This document shows, in pieces, positions 18,116 to 27,119 of a DNA stretch of 64,000 bases. A program made the translations under genes and the position numbers. Source of the DNA: Rhodobacterales bacterium (GTDB lineage: Bacteria; Pseudomonadota; Alphaproteobacteria; Rhodobacterales; Rhodobacteraceae); contig JAPLPE010000013.1 in NCBI GenBank assembly GCA_026400355.1, forward strand, positions 186,001 to 250,000. The letters are read 5' to 3'. How positions within the stretch are numbered: position 1 is the first letter of the stretch; every line of letters begins with the position of its first letter. Under the pieces are notes generated by a model. The model did no database searches and was not told the origin of the DNA. It was given only the letters and a program-made list of their open reading frames with translations.

Positions 18116-19324
18116 ATGACCGATTTCGCGGCGACCAAGGCCCTGTTCCACCTGCCCGAAGGGGTGATCTACCTCGACGGCAACTCGCTCGGTCCCCTGC
18201 CCAGGTCCGCCCCCGACCGCATGGCACAGGTGATGACCCGCGAATGGGGCGACATGCTCATCACCGGCTGGAACCGGGGCGGGCGTGACAGTGCGGGTTG
18301 GATGGGCCAGCCCATGGCCATGGGCGACAAAATCGGGCGGCTCATCGGGGCCGAACCGGGGCATGTGGTTCTCGGCGACACGCTCTCGGTCAAGGTCTAT
18401 CAGGCGCTGGCGTCGAGCCTCATGATGAACCCCGGCCGCAAGGTCATCCTCTCTGACACCGGCAACTTCCCTTCTGACCTCTACATGGCCGAAGGCCTCG
18501 TCGCGACACGCGGTCAGGACCACTCGCTCCGTACAGTTGCCCCAGAAGACCTGGCAGACGCGATTACCGACGAAGTCGCAGTCCTCATGCTGACCGAAGT
18601 CGACTACCGCACCGGCCGCCGGCACGACATGGCCGCCCTCACCGCGCTGGCCCATCAGAACGGCGCCTATGTCATCTGGGACCTCGCCCATTCCGCAGGC
18701 GCCCTGTCCGTGGATGTTTCGGGCGGCGGTGCCGATTTCGCCGTCGGCTGCACGTACAAATACCTCAATGGCGGCCCCGGCGCGCCCGCCTTCATCTATG
18801 TATCGCCCCGTCACGCAGACCGTACGCCGCCAGCGTTGTCCGGCTGGCTCGGCCATGCCTCGCCCTTCGCCTTTGACCTGTCCTACCGCCCCGGCGCTGG
18901 GGTCGAACGGATGCGCGTCGGAACCCCGCCCGTGCTGGCCCTTGCCGCGCTCGATGCCGCACTCGACATCTGGGATACGGTGGACATGCAGGCCCTCCGT
19001 GCCGCCTCGCTCCGCCTGACCGACCAGTTCATCGCCGGTGTGGAATCCTCCTGCCCGATGCTGACCCTCGCCACCCCCCGCGAGCACAACCAGCGCGGCT
19101 CACAGGTCAGCTTCCGCTTTGCCGAAGGTTACGCCGCCATGCAGGCCCTGATCGCGCGCGGCGTCATCGGCGATTTCCGCGCACCCGATATCATGCGCTT
19201 CGGCTTCACACCGCTCTTCATCGACCAATCCGACGTCGACCGCGCCATCGCGATCCTGACGGACGTCTTGCACAACCGCCTCTGGGACCGGCCCGAATAC
19301 CGCAACCGGGCCAAGGTCACCTGA
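18116..19324 (+). CDS. kynU: kynureninase
   Basis: A 402-residue PLP enzyme that splits kynurenine or 3-hydroxykynurenine to (3-hydroxy)anthranilate and alanine. The family start (IYLDGNSLGPLP), the Asp of the cofactor pocket (IWDLAHSAGAL) and the PLP lysine in CTYKYLNGGPG are all present, as are LSGWLGH and the C-terminal FGFTPLF. Length is normal. No kynA or kynB gene is nearby, so this step is separated from the rest of tryptophan catabolism. It converges on a TerC-family gene across six bases. Confidence 0.94.
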   Translation: MTDFAATKALFHLPEGVIYLDGNSLGPLPRSAPDRMAQVMTREWGDMLITGWNRGGRDSAGWMGQPMAMGDKIGRLIGAEPGHVVLGDTLSVKVYQALASSLMMNPGRKVILSDTGNFPSDLYMAEGLVATRGQDHSLRTVAPEDLADAITDEVAVLMLTEVDYRTGRRHDMAALTALAHQNGAYVIWDLAHSAGALSVDVSGGGADFAVGCTYKYLNGGPGAPAFIYVSPRHADRTPPALSGWLGHASPFAFDLSYRPGAGVERMRVGTPPVLALAALDAALDIWDTVDMQALRAASLRLTDQFIAGVESSCPMLTLATPREHNQRGSQVSFRFAEGYAAMQALIARGVIGDFRAPDIMRFGFTPLFIDQSDVDRAIAILTDVLHNRLWDRPEYRNRAKVT

Positions 19325-19330
19325 CCCGCG

Positions 19331-19993
19331 TCAGGACCCCAATAGCCCCATCGCCGCAGGCTGCACTTCGTGCCAGCCGCGCCAGATCATTTCCAGCGCC
19401 ACATACAGGATGATTGCCAGACCGATATAGGCGATCCACCGATGCTTGTTCAGCAATCGTGCGATGAAAGAAGCCGCAAGCCCCATCAATGCGATTGACA
19501 GGACAAGACCAAAGATAAGGACGGTGGGGTGTTCATGTGCCGCACCGGAAACGGCCAGAACATTGTCGAGTGACATGGAGACATCGGCAAGCACGATCTG
19601 CCAGGCCGCCTGCGCAAAGGTCTTGCGCGGCGCGCCGCCCGCAATCGTGCCGTCCGCGTTCAAGTCCGCATTGGCCAGGGCCTCGTTGGCCGCATCCTCG
19701 TCATGAGGGCCATTTCGCAACTCGCGCCACATCTTCCAGCATACCCAGAGCAACAGAACGCCCCCGGCAAGCAAGAGACCCGTGATCGCCAACAACTGCG
19801 TCGTGATCAGCGCAAAGAAGATGCGCAGCACAGTCGCTGCAATGATCCCGACAAGGATCGCCTTGGTGCGCTGGTCCTTTGGCAGTCCCGCTGCGGCAAG
19901 GCCTATCACGATGGCATTGTCCCCCGCGAGAACGAGATCAATCGCAATGACCTGAAGCAGGACCGCAACGCCCTCGGCCGAAAAAATCTCCAT
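19331..19993 (-). CDS. TerC/YjbE-family integral membrane protein
   Basis: About 220 residues from the ATG at 19993 (MEIFSAEGVAVLLQV); an upstream in-frame start adds a non-membrane tail and is less likely. It has the TerC pattern of six to seven helices with the two paired acidic motifs IDLVLAGDNAIVI and LADVSMSLDNVLAV. Between the repeats is a charged loop. Relatives are linked to metal-ion homeostasis, especially manganese efflux or delivery to exported proteins. I see no yybP-ykoY-type element upstream. The name TerC does not imply tellurite resistance here. Confidence 0.85.
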   Translation of the reverse strand: MEIFSAEGVAVLLQVIAIDLVLAGDNAIVIGLAAAGLPKDQRTKAILVGIIAATVLRIFFALITTQLLAITGLLLAGGVLLLWVCWKMWRELRNGPHDEDAANEALANADLNADGTIAGGAPRKTFAQAAWQIVLADVSMSLDNVLAVSGAAHEHPTVLIFGLVLSIALMGLAASFIARLLNKHRWIAYIGLAIILYVALEMIWRGWHEVQPAAMGLLGS

Positions 19994-20185
19994 CAGGGGG
20001 GGTCCGATCCTGTTCGTTCCGGGAAGATGCCGCTCGGCCTCTTTCGGCTTAGTTAATCCGGGCAAAGCGGCTGTTCAACCGAATATCCGGTCACGGCCCT
20101 CAACCTGTGGCCTCCCGGTCGCCCCCGGCTTGCCCGGCGCGGTCCACGCCTGTAGGGCTGGCTCATCCCGGCCAAAGGCACGCCC

Positions 20186-20977
20186 ATGCTGTCCTACCAA
20201 CACATCTACCATGCCGCCAATTTGGCTGACGTGCACAAACACGGCCTGTTGTCTTGGATGCTGGCCTATCTGACGGCCAAAGACAAACCGCTCACCTATA
20301 TCGAAAGCCACGCAGGCCGCGGTCTCTATGACCTCGGCTCGCCCGAGGCCATCAAGACCGGAGAGGCGGCCGCCGGTATCGACCGCACCGCAGGCTGGTT
20401 CCCGCCCGATCACCCCTACACAACGACCCTCACCCGCGTCCGCGCCGAACACGGACCCTCCGCCTATCCCGGTTCGCCCCTCATCGCCGCCCTGCTCCTC
20501 CGCCTCACCGACCGCATCCACCTCGCCGAACTCCACCCCCGCGAATACGCCGCCCTCGACTACGCCCTGTCCCCCTACGGCGCCCATATCCATCAGCGCG
20601 ATGGGGCCGACCTTGCCCTCTCTCTCACGCCCCCCGAACCGCGCCGGGGCATGGTCCTGATCGACCCGAGTTACGAGATCAAGGACGACTACCTGACCGT
20701 CCCCTCGCTCGTGGCCAAACTCCACCGCAAATGGCCCGTGGGGATCATCACGCTCTGGTATCCGCTCCTCGACGGCAACCCGCACGCGCCCATGCTGAGA
20801 ACCCTCCAAGCCGCCGTCCCCGACGGCTTCCGACACGAGGTTCGATTTCCCCCGGCCCGCCCCGGCCACCGGATGCAGGGCTCGGGCCTGTTCATCGTCA
20901 ACGCCCCCTACGGCACGGAACCCGAGGCCGCCCGCCTCGCAACCCATTTCGCCAAGCTCAACAAGGCCCGCCCATGA
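20186..20977 (+). CDS. rlmJ: 23S rRNA (adenine-2030-N6)-methyltransferase
   Basis: A 263-residue RlmJ. The conserved start MLSYQHIYHAANLADVHKH is intact, and ESHAGRGLYDL fits the family's methyl-donor-site region. The catalytic motif is DPSYE, a variant of the DPPYE form. It methylates A2030 of 23S rRNA in E. coli. It overlaps the following PhzF-family gene by four bases (ATGA). Confidence 0.93.
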   Translation: MLSYQHIYHAANLADVHKHGLLSWMLAYLTAKDKPLTYIESHAGRGLYDLGSPEAIKTGEAAAGIDRTAGWFPPDHPYTTTLTRVRAEHGPSAYPGSPLIAALLLRLTDRIHLAELHPREYAALDYALSPYGAHIHQRDGADLALSLTPPEPRRGMVLIDPSYEIKDDYLTVPSLVAKLHRKWPVGIITLWYPLLDGNPHAPMLRTLQAAVPDGFRHEVRFPPARPGHRMQGSGLFIVNAPYGTEPEAARLATHFAKLNKARP

Positions 20978-21879
20978 CCCGCCTGCCCTTCCACACGCTC
21001 GACGTCTTTACCGCCACGCCCTACACCGGCAATCCGCTGGCCCTGGTCCTTGACGCCGATGGCCTCTCGCCCGCGCAGATGCAGATCATCGCCCGCGAAT
21101 TCAACCTGTCGGAAACCATCTTCGTCCGCCGTCCCGCCGACCCGGCCCACACCGCCGAAGTCCGCATCTTCCTGCCCGAGGCCGAGATTCCCTTTGCCGG
21201 TCATCCCACCATCGGCTGCGCGATCTTCCTGGCCGAACGCCTGCACGGCCCCGGCGATTGGACCTGCACCATCACGCTCGAAGAACAGGCGGGTCTCGTC
21301 CCTGTCACCGTCACCCGCCAGTCAGGCAGGACCACCGCAGAACTCACCGCTCCCGTCCTGCCCCACGCCCATCCCGGCCAAGTCCCGGCAGACCTTGCCG
21401 CCGCCGCTTTCGGTCTTCCCGCAACCGCCATTGGTTTCGGCACCCACCGCCCCGGCGTCTGGTCCGGCGGCCCGACCTTTGCCTATATCCCGCTGGCCGA
21501 CCGCGCAGCCCTCGCCGCCGCCCGCCTCAGCGAACCGGCCTGCTCCGCCCTTGCCGCGCAGGCGGGAACCGCGATGTTCTACCTCTACACGCCGGGCACC
21601 GGCACTGATTTTCAGGCCCGCATGTTCTCCCCCGGCTCCGGCGTCCCCGAAGACCCCGCCACCGGATCGGCCACCGCCATCCTCGCCGCGCAACTCCGCG
21701 CGGCCGGGGCAATCAAGCCCGGCACCACCCGCTTCACCTTGCTGCAAGGGGCGGAAATGGGCCGCCCCAGCCGCCTCACTCTGACCATCGACGCCGATGC
21801 GCAAAAGATAACGGCCGTCCGCGTCGCCGGGACGGCCGTCCACATGTCCGAAGGCAGCCTTCAGCCGCCGACCGTCTGA
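20974..21879 (+). CDS. PhzF-family isomerase/epimerase
   Basis: About 301 residues with the PhzF double-hotdog-like fold pattern. The conserved start is FHTLDVFTATPYTGNPLAL. The catalytic Glu lies in EFNLSETIFV, FAGHPTIG marks the first half, and the second half carries RMFSPGSGVPEDPATGSA. Members isomerise or epimerise small metabolites; PhzF itself acts in phenazine synthesis, which is not encoded here. It is coupled to rlmJ by a four-base overlap. Substrate unknown. Confidence 0.9.
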   Translation: MTRLPFHTLDVFTATPYTGNPLALVLDADGLSPAQMQIIAREFNLSETIFVRRPADPAHTAEVRIFLPEAEIPFAGHPTIGCAIFLAERLHGPGDWTCTITLEEQAGLVPVTVTRQSGRTTAELTAPVLPHAHPGQVPADLAAAAFGLPATAIGFGTHRPGVWSGGPTFAYIPLADRAALAAARLSEPACSALAAQAGTAMFYLYTPGTGTDFQARMFSPGSGVPEDPATGSATAILAAQLRAAGAIKPGTTRFTLLQGAEMGRPSRLTLTIDADAQKITAVRVAGTAVHMSEGSLQPPTV

Positions 21880-22290
21880 TTACCGCCCGCCCAGCGGGTC
21901 CTCGCCAAAGCGGTTCGCACCCAGCGTGCCCTTGGTGCAGTTCCAAACGATCAGCACGATCGACCCGATGAGCGGGATCAGACTGATCAGGATCCACCAA
22001 CCGGATTTGTCGATGTCATGAAGCCGACGAACCGCCACTGCCAATGTCGGCAGAATGATCAGGAGAATTGCAATCAAGAGGACCGGCCCGCCGGTCGAGT
22101 ATACGCCATAGCTTCCTGGTGCTTGTTCAACTGTCAAGCTGGCCGGGTTAATCAAACCATCGATCGCTGCGGCCAAAGACAAAAGGATAACGTAGAACAA
22201 TATCCACCACCAATACTCCGAACGGGCCGCCCGGCCCGAAAAGGTCACGTACTTTCCAAAACCGCTCTTTACGGCTTCTGCAAATCCCAT
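21880..22290 (-). CDS. DUF805 membrane protein
   Basis: About 136 residues; ATG at 22290 (MGFAEAVKSGFGKYVTF) preferred. It has the DUF805 signature FSGRAARSEYWWWILF in the first part and VRRLHDIDKSGWW before the last helices, with four predicted membrane segments. Family function is unknown. Its stop codon directly abuts the stop codon of the convergent phzF-like gene. Confidence 0.88.
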   Translation of the reverse strand: MGFAEAVKSGFGKYVTFSGRAARSEYWWWILFYVILLSLAAAIDGLINPASLTVEQAPGSYGVYSTGGPVLLIAILLIILPTLAVAVRRLHDIDKSGWWILISLIPLIGSIVLIVWNCTKGTLGANRFGEDPLGGR

Positions 22291-22347
22291 ATCGTTCCCT
22301 CTCATTTATTGTCTGGCCTTGAAACTCCGCGCTTCGTGAAAAGCCCG

Positions 22348-22396
22348 CCAGTCCAGCCAGCAAAGACTAGCACGGCCCCACTCCCAGTCCAGCCAG
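22348..22396. repeat. 13-bp direct repeat in a divergent promoter region
   Basis: CCAGTCCAGCCAG occurs at 22348-22360 and again, unchanged, at 22384-22396, a spacing of 36 bases. It lies between the divergent DUF805 and exporter genes and could be a regulator site. No other evidence supports this. Confidence 0.45.
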
Positions 22397-22540
22397 ACTT
22401 TCCCTTGGGTCAATCTGCCCGTTTTCCCTGTTTCCCCACCGCCACGCACCGAAACCGTCACAGGCCATGGTCGTGAACGGACTAGACGCCGCCTGCCGCC
22501 TCGGCACTTGCTTCGGACAGGGCAGAAACGGAAACCAATT

Positions 22541-23431
22541 ATGCGGGCGGCAGGCTACGGTACGGGCGTTGCGATGATCATCATCGCATCCAGCATGTGG
22601 TCTACCATGGGCGTCTGCATCCGCGCCCTTCAACCCATGGACACCTGGCAGATCCTGTTCTGGCGCTCGGTCGGGATGATCCCGGTCCTTTCAGCCTTCA
22701 TCTGGTGGCGCTCGGGCACCGGACCCGTCACCGCCCTTCGCGGCATCGGCCTTGTCGGCATCTTCGGCGCCCTTGGCCTTGTCGCGGCCTTCGGCGGCGG
22801 CATCCACGCGCTTCAGACCCTGCCCCTCGCCAATGCCGTCTTCCTGTTCAGCGCAACGCCTTTCCTCACCGCCCTCCTCGGTCGGGCTATCCTGGGCGAG
22901 AAAGTCCGCCCGATGACATGGGCCGCCATCCTGATCGCAGCCTTCGGCATCTGGCGCATGATCGGCGGCATGTCGATCACCGACGGCGCCGCCATCGGCA
23001 CGCTCTCTGCCCTCGCCTCCGCGCTTGGCTTTTCCATCTTCACCGTCACGCTCCGTTATGGCCACGCCAGGGACAGCCTGCCCAACGTCATCCTCGGCGC
23101 GGTCTTTGCGATGATCGTGGCTGCAGCCGTCCTGATCTCCCAAGGCCAGCCCATCGCCGCTTCACCCTACAGCACCCTCGGCGCCATCGCACTCGGCGCC
23201 TTCGTCCTCGGCCTTGGCCTCGCGATCTTCACCTTGGGCAGCCGCACTGTCCCCGCCAGCGAAATCTCCCTCTTCGGCCTGTTCGAAGTGATGCTGGCCC
23301 CCGTCTGGGCCTGGCTCCTGCTCTCCGAAATCCCCGAACGCATCGTCCTCGAAGGCGGCGCGCTCATCCTTGTCGCCGTCGTCCTGAACGCCCTGACCGG
23401 CGCCCGGCAGTCCGCAGCCAATCCGGCCTGA
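22541..23431 (+). CDS. EamA/DMT-family transporter
   Basis: About 296 residues with ten predicted membrane helices in two similar halves, typical for drug/metabolite exporters. Marks include SSMWSTMGVCIRAL in helix 1 and the end of the second half, SLFGLFEVMLAPVWAWLLLSE. The ATG at 22541 is chosen over an upstream TTG because the family's first helix starts just after it. Substrate cannot be told; neighbours give no hint. Confidence 0.88.
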   Translation: MRAAGYGTGVAMIIIASSMWSTMGVCIRALQPMDTWQILFWRSVGMIPVLSAFIWWRSGTGPVTALRGIGLVGIFGALGLVAAFGGGIHALQTLPLANAVFLFSATPFLTALLGRAILGEKVRPMTWAAILIAAFGIWRMIGGMSITDGAAIGTLSALASALGFSIFTVTLRYGHARDSLPNVILGAVFAMIVAAAVLISQGQPIAASPYSTLGAIALGAFVLGLGLAIFTLGSRTVPASEISLFGLFEVMLAPVWAWLLLSEIPERIVLEGGALILVAVVLNALTGARQSAANPA

Positions 23432-23483
23432 CCCACTCCAATCACCCTTCACCCCCCGGCTCATCAGCATTATACCGCGCCGC

Positions 23484-23936
23484 ATGTTCACAGATTTCCT
23501 CAAGCGCCTGACCGCGCACGCCCCGGCCGCCCTGCCCGACAGCGATGCCCGCATTGCGCTCGGCGCATTGCTCGTCCGCATCGCCAAATCCGACGGCCGC
23601 TATGATGTGACCGAGGTTGCGCGGATCGACCGCATACTTGGCCGCCGCTATGCCCTGAACCCGATCGAGGCCGCCAAACTCCGCGCCTCCTGCGAAGGTC
23701 TCGAACACGAAGCTCCTGATACCGTCCGCTTTACGCGTGCGATCAAGGACGCCGTCGCCTATGACGACCGCATCGCCGTGGTCGAGGCGCTGTGGGAAAT
23801 CGTCCTCGCCGACGGAGAGCGGAGCGACGACGAAATGGCCCTCCTCCGCCTCGTCGCTCCTCTCCTCGGGGTCAGCGACGTCGACAGCGCCATTGTCCGC
23901 AAGAAGGTCGAGGCCTCCCACGGGATCGGCCACTAG
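23484..23936 (+). CDS. TerB-like helical protein
   Basis: A 150-residue, all-helical protein with the TerB/DjlA-like pattern of two acidic, metal-loop-like segments: RIAKSDGRYDVTEVARIDRIL near residue 35 and IVLADGERSDDEMALL near residue 112. TerB-like proteins are implicated in stress response and metal sensing, but the role of stand-alone alphaproteobacterial copies is unknown. It ends three bases before the next gene, so the two are probably one transcript. Confidence 0.85.
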   Translation: MFTDFLKRLTAHAPAALPDSDARIALGALLVRIAKSDGRYDVTEVARIDRILGRRYALNPIEAAKLRASCEGLEHEAPDTVRFTRAIKDAVAYDDRIAVVEALWEIVLADGERSDDEMALLRLVAPLLGVSDVDSAIVRKKVEASHGIGH

Positions 23937-23939
23937 CCG

Positions 23940-24710
23940 ATGTTCGCCGCGCTTCCGATGTACGAACGGCCGCAAAGCCGCGAGGCCCATGACCGTTTCT
24001 GGACCCTCGTCCGCGACAGCCTGCGTGAAAGCGGCCTGCCCGCCCCCGATACGCTCGACCGGACGGTCCACCATATGGACGGCTGGGCACGGCCCGACCT
24101 CGTTCTCAGCCAAATCTGCAACCTGCCCTACCGCGCACGGTTCCAGGACAGGATCACACTGATCGGCGCCTCCGACACTGGGTTGCCCGACGCCATACCG
24201 GGCTACTACTACAGCGTATTCGTCGTCCGCGCCGATGACCCGGCCACAGACCCTGCCGATTACCGCAACGGCCGCTTTGCCTACAACGAAGGCCTGTCCA
24301 ATTCCGGTTGGGACGCTCCCCAGACCTGGGCCGCCTGCAACGGTTTTGCCTTTGCCGCCTCGCTCAGGACCGGCACTCATTTCGAAAGCCTCCGCGCCGT
24401 CGCAGAAAACCGTGCCGACATCGCAGCCATCGACGCCGTCACCTTTCGCAACTTCCTGCGCTGGGAACCCATCGCCCGTCGGGTGCGCGTCATCGGCCAT
24501 ACCGCTGCGACGCCAGGAATTACCTTCGTCACCGCCCTTGGCCATGACCCATCCCCCTACCGCGCCGCGATCTCTGCCGCCATCAGCGCACTCTCAGCGG
24601 CCGACCGCGATACGATCTCGCTCTACGGGATCGTCCCACTTCCTGCTTCCGCCTACGATATACCCCTTTCAGCCCCGCCGATGCCTGACCTCAGCGCAGA
24701 AACGGCCTGA
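23940..24710 (+). CDS. PhnD-like phosphate/phosphonate-type binding domain protein
   Basis: A 256-residue protein with the periplasmic-binding-protein pattern of the PhnD/SsuA-like group (YYYSVFVVRADDPA, FAYNEGLSNSGWDA, NRADIAAIDAVTFRNF). It lacks an obvious signal peptide, starting MFAALPMYERPQ, which is unusual for a transport binding protein. No permease or ATPase of the phosphonate type is adjacent. It may act in the cytoplasm or be an orphan sensor. It lies three bases after the TerB-like gene. Confidence 0.75.
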   Translation: MFAALPMYERPQSREAHDRFWTLVRDSLRESGLPAPDTLDRTVHHMDGWARPDLVLSQICNLPYRARFQDRITLIGASDTGLPDAIPGYYYSVFVVRADDPATDPADYRNGRFAYNEGLSNSGWDAPQTWAACNGFAFAASLRTGTHFESLRAVAENRADIAAIDAVTFRNFLRWEPIARRVRVIGHTAATPGITFVTALGHDPSPYRAAISAAISALSAADRDTISLYGIVPLPASAYDIPLSAPPMPDLSAETA

Positions 24711-24793
24711 AGCCGGATCATTTTTTCGCGAAGGCTTGCTTTCAAGGCGGAACCACGGCTTAGTCGGACGCTAACAAATCCAAGAGTGCTTTT

Positions 24794-25570
24794 GTGCCCA
24801 AAGAAGAACTCGTCATCGAGATCCGCGATCTCCACAAATCCTTCGGTAGCCTCGAAGTGCTTAAGGGCGTCGATATCGCCGCCCCCGCGGGACATACCGT
24901 AGCCATGATAGGCTCGTCCGGTTCGGGCAAGTCCACGCTTCTGCGCTGTTGCAACCTGCTCGAGGACAGCCAGCAGGGCGATGTGATCTTCTGCGGCGAA
25001 CCGGTGAAATGGAAGGGGACGGGCCTGAACCGCCATCCCGCCGACAAGGCCCAGATCATCCGCATCCGCACGAACCTCTCGATGGTGTTCCAGCAGTTCA
25101 ACCTCTGGGCTCACATGACCGTCCTCCAGAACGTGATGGAGGCCCCCGTCACCGTCCTTGGCCGCGACAAGCACGAAGTTGAAGCCTCGGCTCGCAAGTA
25201 TCTTGAAAAGGTCGGCATCGCCGAAAAGGCCGACGCCTATCCCGCCATGCTCTCGGGCGGTCAGCAGCAGCGCGCCGCCATCGCCCGCGCCCTGTGCATG
25301 GAACCCAAGGCGCTCCTTTTCGATGAACCCACCTCCGCCCTCGACCCCGAACTTGAACAAGAGGTTGTGCGCGTGATCAAGGCGCTGGCCGAAGAAGGCC
25401 GCACCATGATCATTGTGACCCATGACATGCGCCTCGCCGCCGATGTGAGCGACCACGTCGTCTTTCTCCACAAGGGCAGGATTGAAGAGGAAGGCACCCC
25501 CGAAGACGTCTTCGGCGCGCCGAGATCCGAACGCCTGCGAGGCTTCCTGTCCTCCACGATGCCTGCATGA
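24794..25570 (+). CDS. polar amino acid ABC transporter ATPase (HisP type)
   Basis: A 258-residue ATPase with Walker A GSSGSGKST, signature LSGGQQQR, Walker B LLFDEPTSALDP and switch His VTHDM. The inserted segment after Walker A (EPVKWKGTGLNRHPADKAQ) is typical of the histidine/arginine/octopine group. Start is GTG at 24794. Its last four bases overlap the first binding-protein gene. It begins a seven- to nine-gene run leading into gamma-glutamylation enzymes. Confidence 0.93.
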   Translation: MPKEELVIEIRDLHKSFGSLEVLKGVDIAAPAGHTVAMIGSSGSGKSTLLRCCNLLEDSQQGDVIFCGEPVKWKGTGLNRHPADKAQIIRIRTNLSMVFQQFNLWAHMTVLQNVMEAPVTVLGRDKHEVEASARKYLEKVGIAEKADAYPAMLSGGQQQRAAIARALCMEPKALLFDEPTSALDPELEQEVVRVIKALAEEGRTMIIVTHDMRLAADVSDHVVFLHKGRIEEEGTPEDVFGAPRSERLRGFLSSTMPA

Positions 25571-26286
25571 TCCGCGCTCTGGTCCTGTCGCTCCTCCTCG
25601 CCGCGCCCCCCGCAGAGGCCGAGTCATGGGTGATCGGGACCGAAGCCGACTATGCCCCCTACATCTATCACGACCGCAACGGTGCGCTCACCGGTCTCGA
25701 CAAGGATCTGGGCGACGCGATCTGTGCTGCCGCCGAAGTCAGCTGCATCTGGGCCGAAGTCGCCTTTGACGATCTCATGCCAGGCATTGCCTCGGGTCAG
25801 TTCGACCTCGTTCTGGCCGGGATCGGCGAAACCCCGGCCCGCAGCGAATCCGCCTCTTTTACGACGCCTTACCGCGGCGGCGGCACGAGTTACGGCGTGT
25901 TCGCCGGCCTGACCGACGGCATGCATGTCGAAGGCGCCCTCATCGCGGTTCAGTCGGGCACCGTCCATCAGGAATGGCTCGTCCAGACAGGCCGCAAGGT
26001 CCGGGGTTACCCGACGCAAGAAGACACCATCAGGGCGCTGATCACCCGGCAGGTGGATCTGGTGTTTGGCTCCAGTTCCTACATGCAGCACGCCTTCGAA
26101 ACAGACTATCCGCAGCTTCGCATTGTCGGGACCGAGGAATTTCCCTCGGCCGGCGCCGCCGTTGCCGTGGACAAGAAGAACCCCGCCCTTCTCGATCAGG
26201 TTAATGCGATCCTGCAAAGCATGATGGACGACGGCTCTCTTGAAACCATCCTGAACCGCTGGTTCCTCGCCGGGGCACCAGTCTGA
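25567..26286 (+). CDS. family 3 solute-binding protein (first copy)
   Basis: A 239-residue periplasmic protein with a short signal peptide (ALVLSLLLAAPPAEA). It has the family 3 pattern: GTEADYAPYIYHDRNGALTGLDKDLG, then FDLVLAGIGETPARSE. Two Cys (AICAAAEVSC) fit the usual disulfide of this family. It overlaps the ATPase gene by four bases and is followed 56 bases later by a second binding protein of the same family. The two are clearly divergent, so they probably bind different ligands for one transporter. Confidence 0.9.
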   Translation: MIRALVLSLLLAAPPAEAESWVIGTEADYAPYIYHDRNGALTGLDKDLGDAICAAAEVSCIWAEVAFDDLMPGIASGQFDLVLAGIGETPARSESASFTTPYRGGGTSYGVFAGLTDGMHVEGALIAVQSGTVHQEWLVQTGRKVRGYPTQEDTIRALITRQVDLVFGSSSYMQHAFETDYPQLRIVGTEEFPSAGAAVAVDKKNPALLDQVNAILQSMMDDGSLETILNRWFLAGAPV

Positions 26287-26342
26287 CGGAACGGCAAGAT
26301 AACAAGATAAAAGGACGACTTCATCAAAATGGGAGACGACTG

Positions 26343-27068
26343 ATGAAAAACCTTCTACTGACGACAACAGCGCTGGCCTTTGCGGGCTGCATGGCAATGG
26401 CCCAGGACGTGGTCCGCATGGGCACCGAAGGCGCCTACCCTCCGTACAACTTCATCAACGACGCCGGTGAAGTGGACGGGTTCGAACGCGAACTGGGAGA
26501 CGAACTGTGCAAGCGCGCCGAACTGTCCTGCGAATGGGTCACCAACGAATGGGACTCGATCATCCCCAACCTCGTCTCGGGCAACTACGATGTGATCATC
26601 GCCGGGATGAGCATCACCGATGAACGCGATCAGGTGATCGACTTCACCCAGAACTACTATCCGCCGACCGCATCGGCCTTTGTTGCCGCCTCTGACGACG
26701 TTGACGTCACGACCGGCACCATCTCGGCTCAGGTCTCGACCATTCAGGCGGGCTACATCGCCGGCACCGGCGCGACCCTGCTGGAATTCGCAAACCCCGA
26801 CGAAACCATCGCGGCCGTCCGCAATGGCGAAGCTGATGCCGTCTTCGCTGACTACGACTATCTCCTGCCCGTCGTCGAGGCCTCTGGTGGCGAACTCGTC
26901 TTCGTGGGCGAGCGCATTCCCCTCGGCGGTGGCGTCGGCATGGGCATCCGTGAGACCGACACCGCTTTGCGTGACAAGTTCGACGCCGGCATCACCGCGA
27001 TGAAGGCCGACGGCACACTGAACGAACTTCTCAAGAAGTGGTTCGGCGATCAGGCCCCGCAGTACTGA
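26343..27068 (+). CDS. family 3 solute-binding protein (second copy)
   Basis: A 241-residue periplasmic protein with signal peptide (LLLTTTALAFAGCMAMA). The family 3 core is GTEGAYPPYNFINDAGEVDGFERELG and the conserved IIAGMSITDERDQVIDFT, a canonical amino acid binding pattern closer to HisJ/ArgT than the first copy. A GGGAG Shine-Dalgarno precedes the ATG. The signal region contains Cys, but the alanine-rich site after it favours signal peptidase I. It lies between the first binding protein and the two permeases. Confidence 0.92.
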   Translation: MKNLLLTTTALAFAGCMAMAQDVVRMGTEGAYPPYNFINDAGEVDGFERELGDELCKRAELSCEWVTNEWDSIIPNLVSGNYDVIIAGMSITDERDQVIDFTQNYYPPTASAFVAASDDVDVTTGTISAQVSTIQAGYIAGTGATLLEFANPDETIAAVRNGEADAVFADYDYLLPVVEASGGELVFVGERIPLGGGVGMGIRETDTALRDKFDAGITAMKADGTLNELLKKWFGDQAPQY

Positions 27069-27119
27069 TGACATCCGGGGGCGGCAGTTCATCTGCCGCC
27101 CCCACTCTTCAGGATCGCC

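Noticed and set aside
19994-20100. yybP-ykoY manganese riboswitch before the TerC-family gene
   Set aside because: The conserved GGGGAGUA-type and CCGAAA-containing junction sequences do not line up in the leader.
20974-21879. phenazine biosynthesis gene
   Set aside because: Only a PhzF-family protein is present, coupled to rlmJ; no other phz genes are nearby and the family is broad.
19331-23936. tellurite resistance operon from TerC-like and TerB-like genes
   Set aside because: The two genes are 3.5 kb apart on opposite strands with rlmJ, phzF and others between; no terZ/A/D genes are present.
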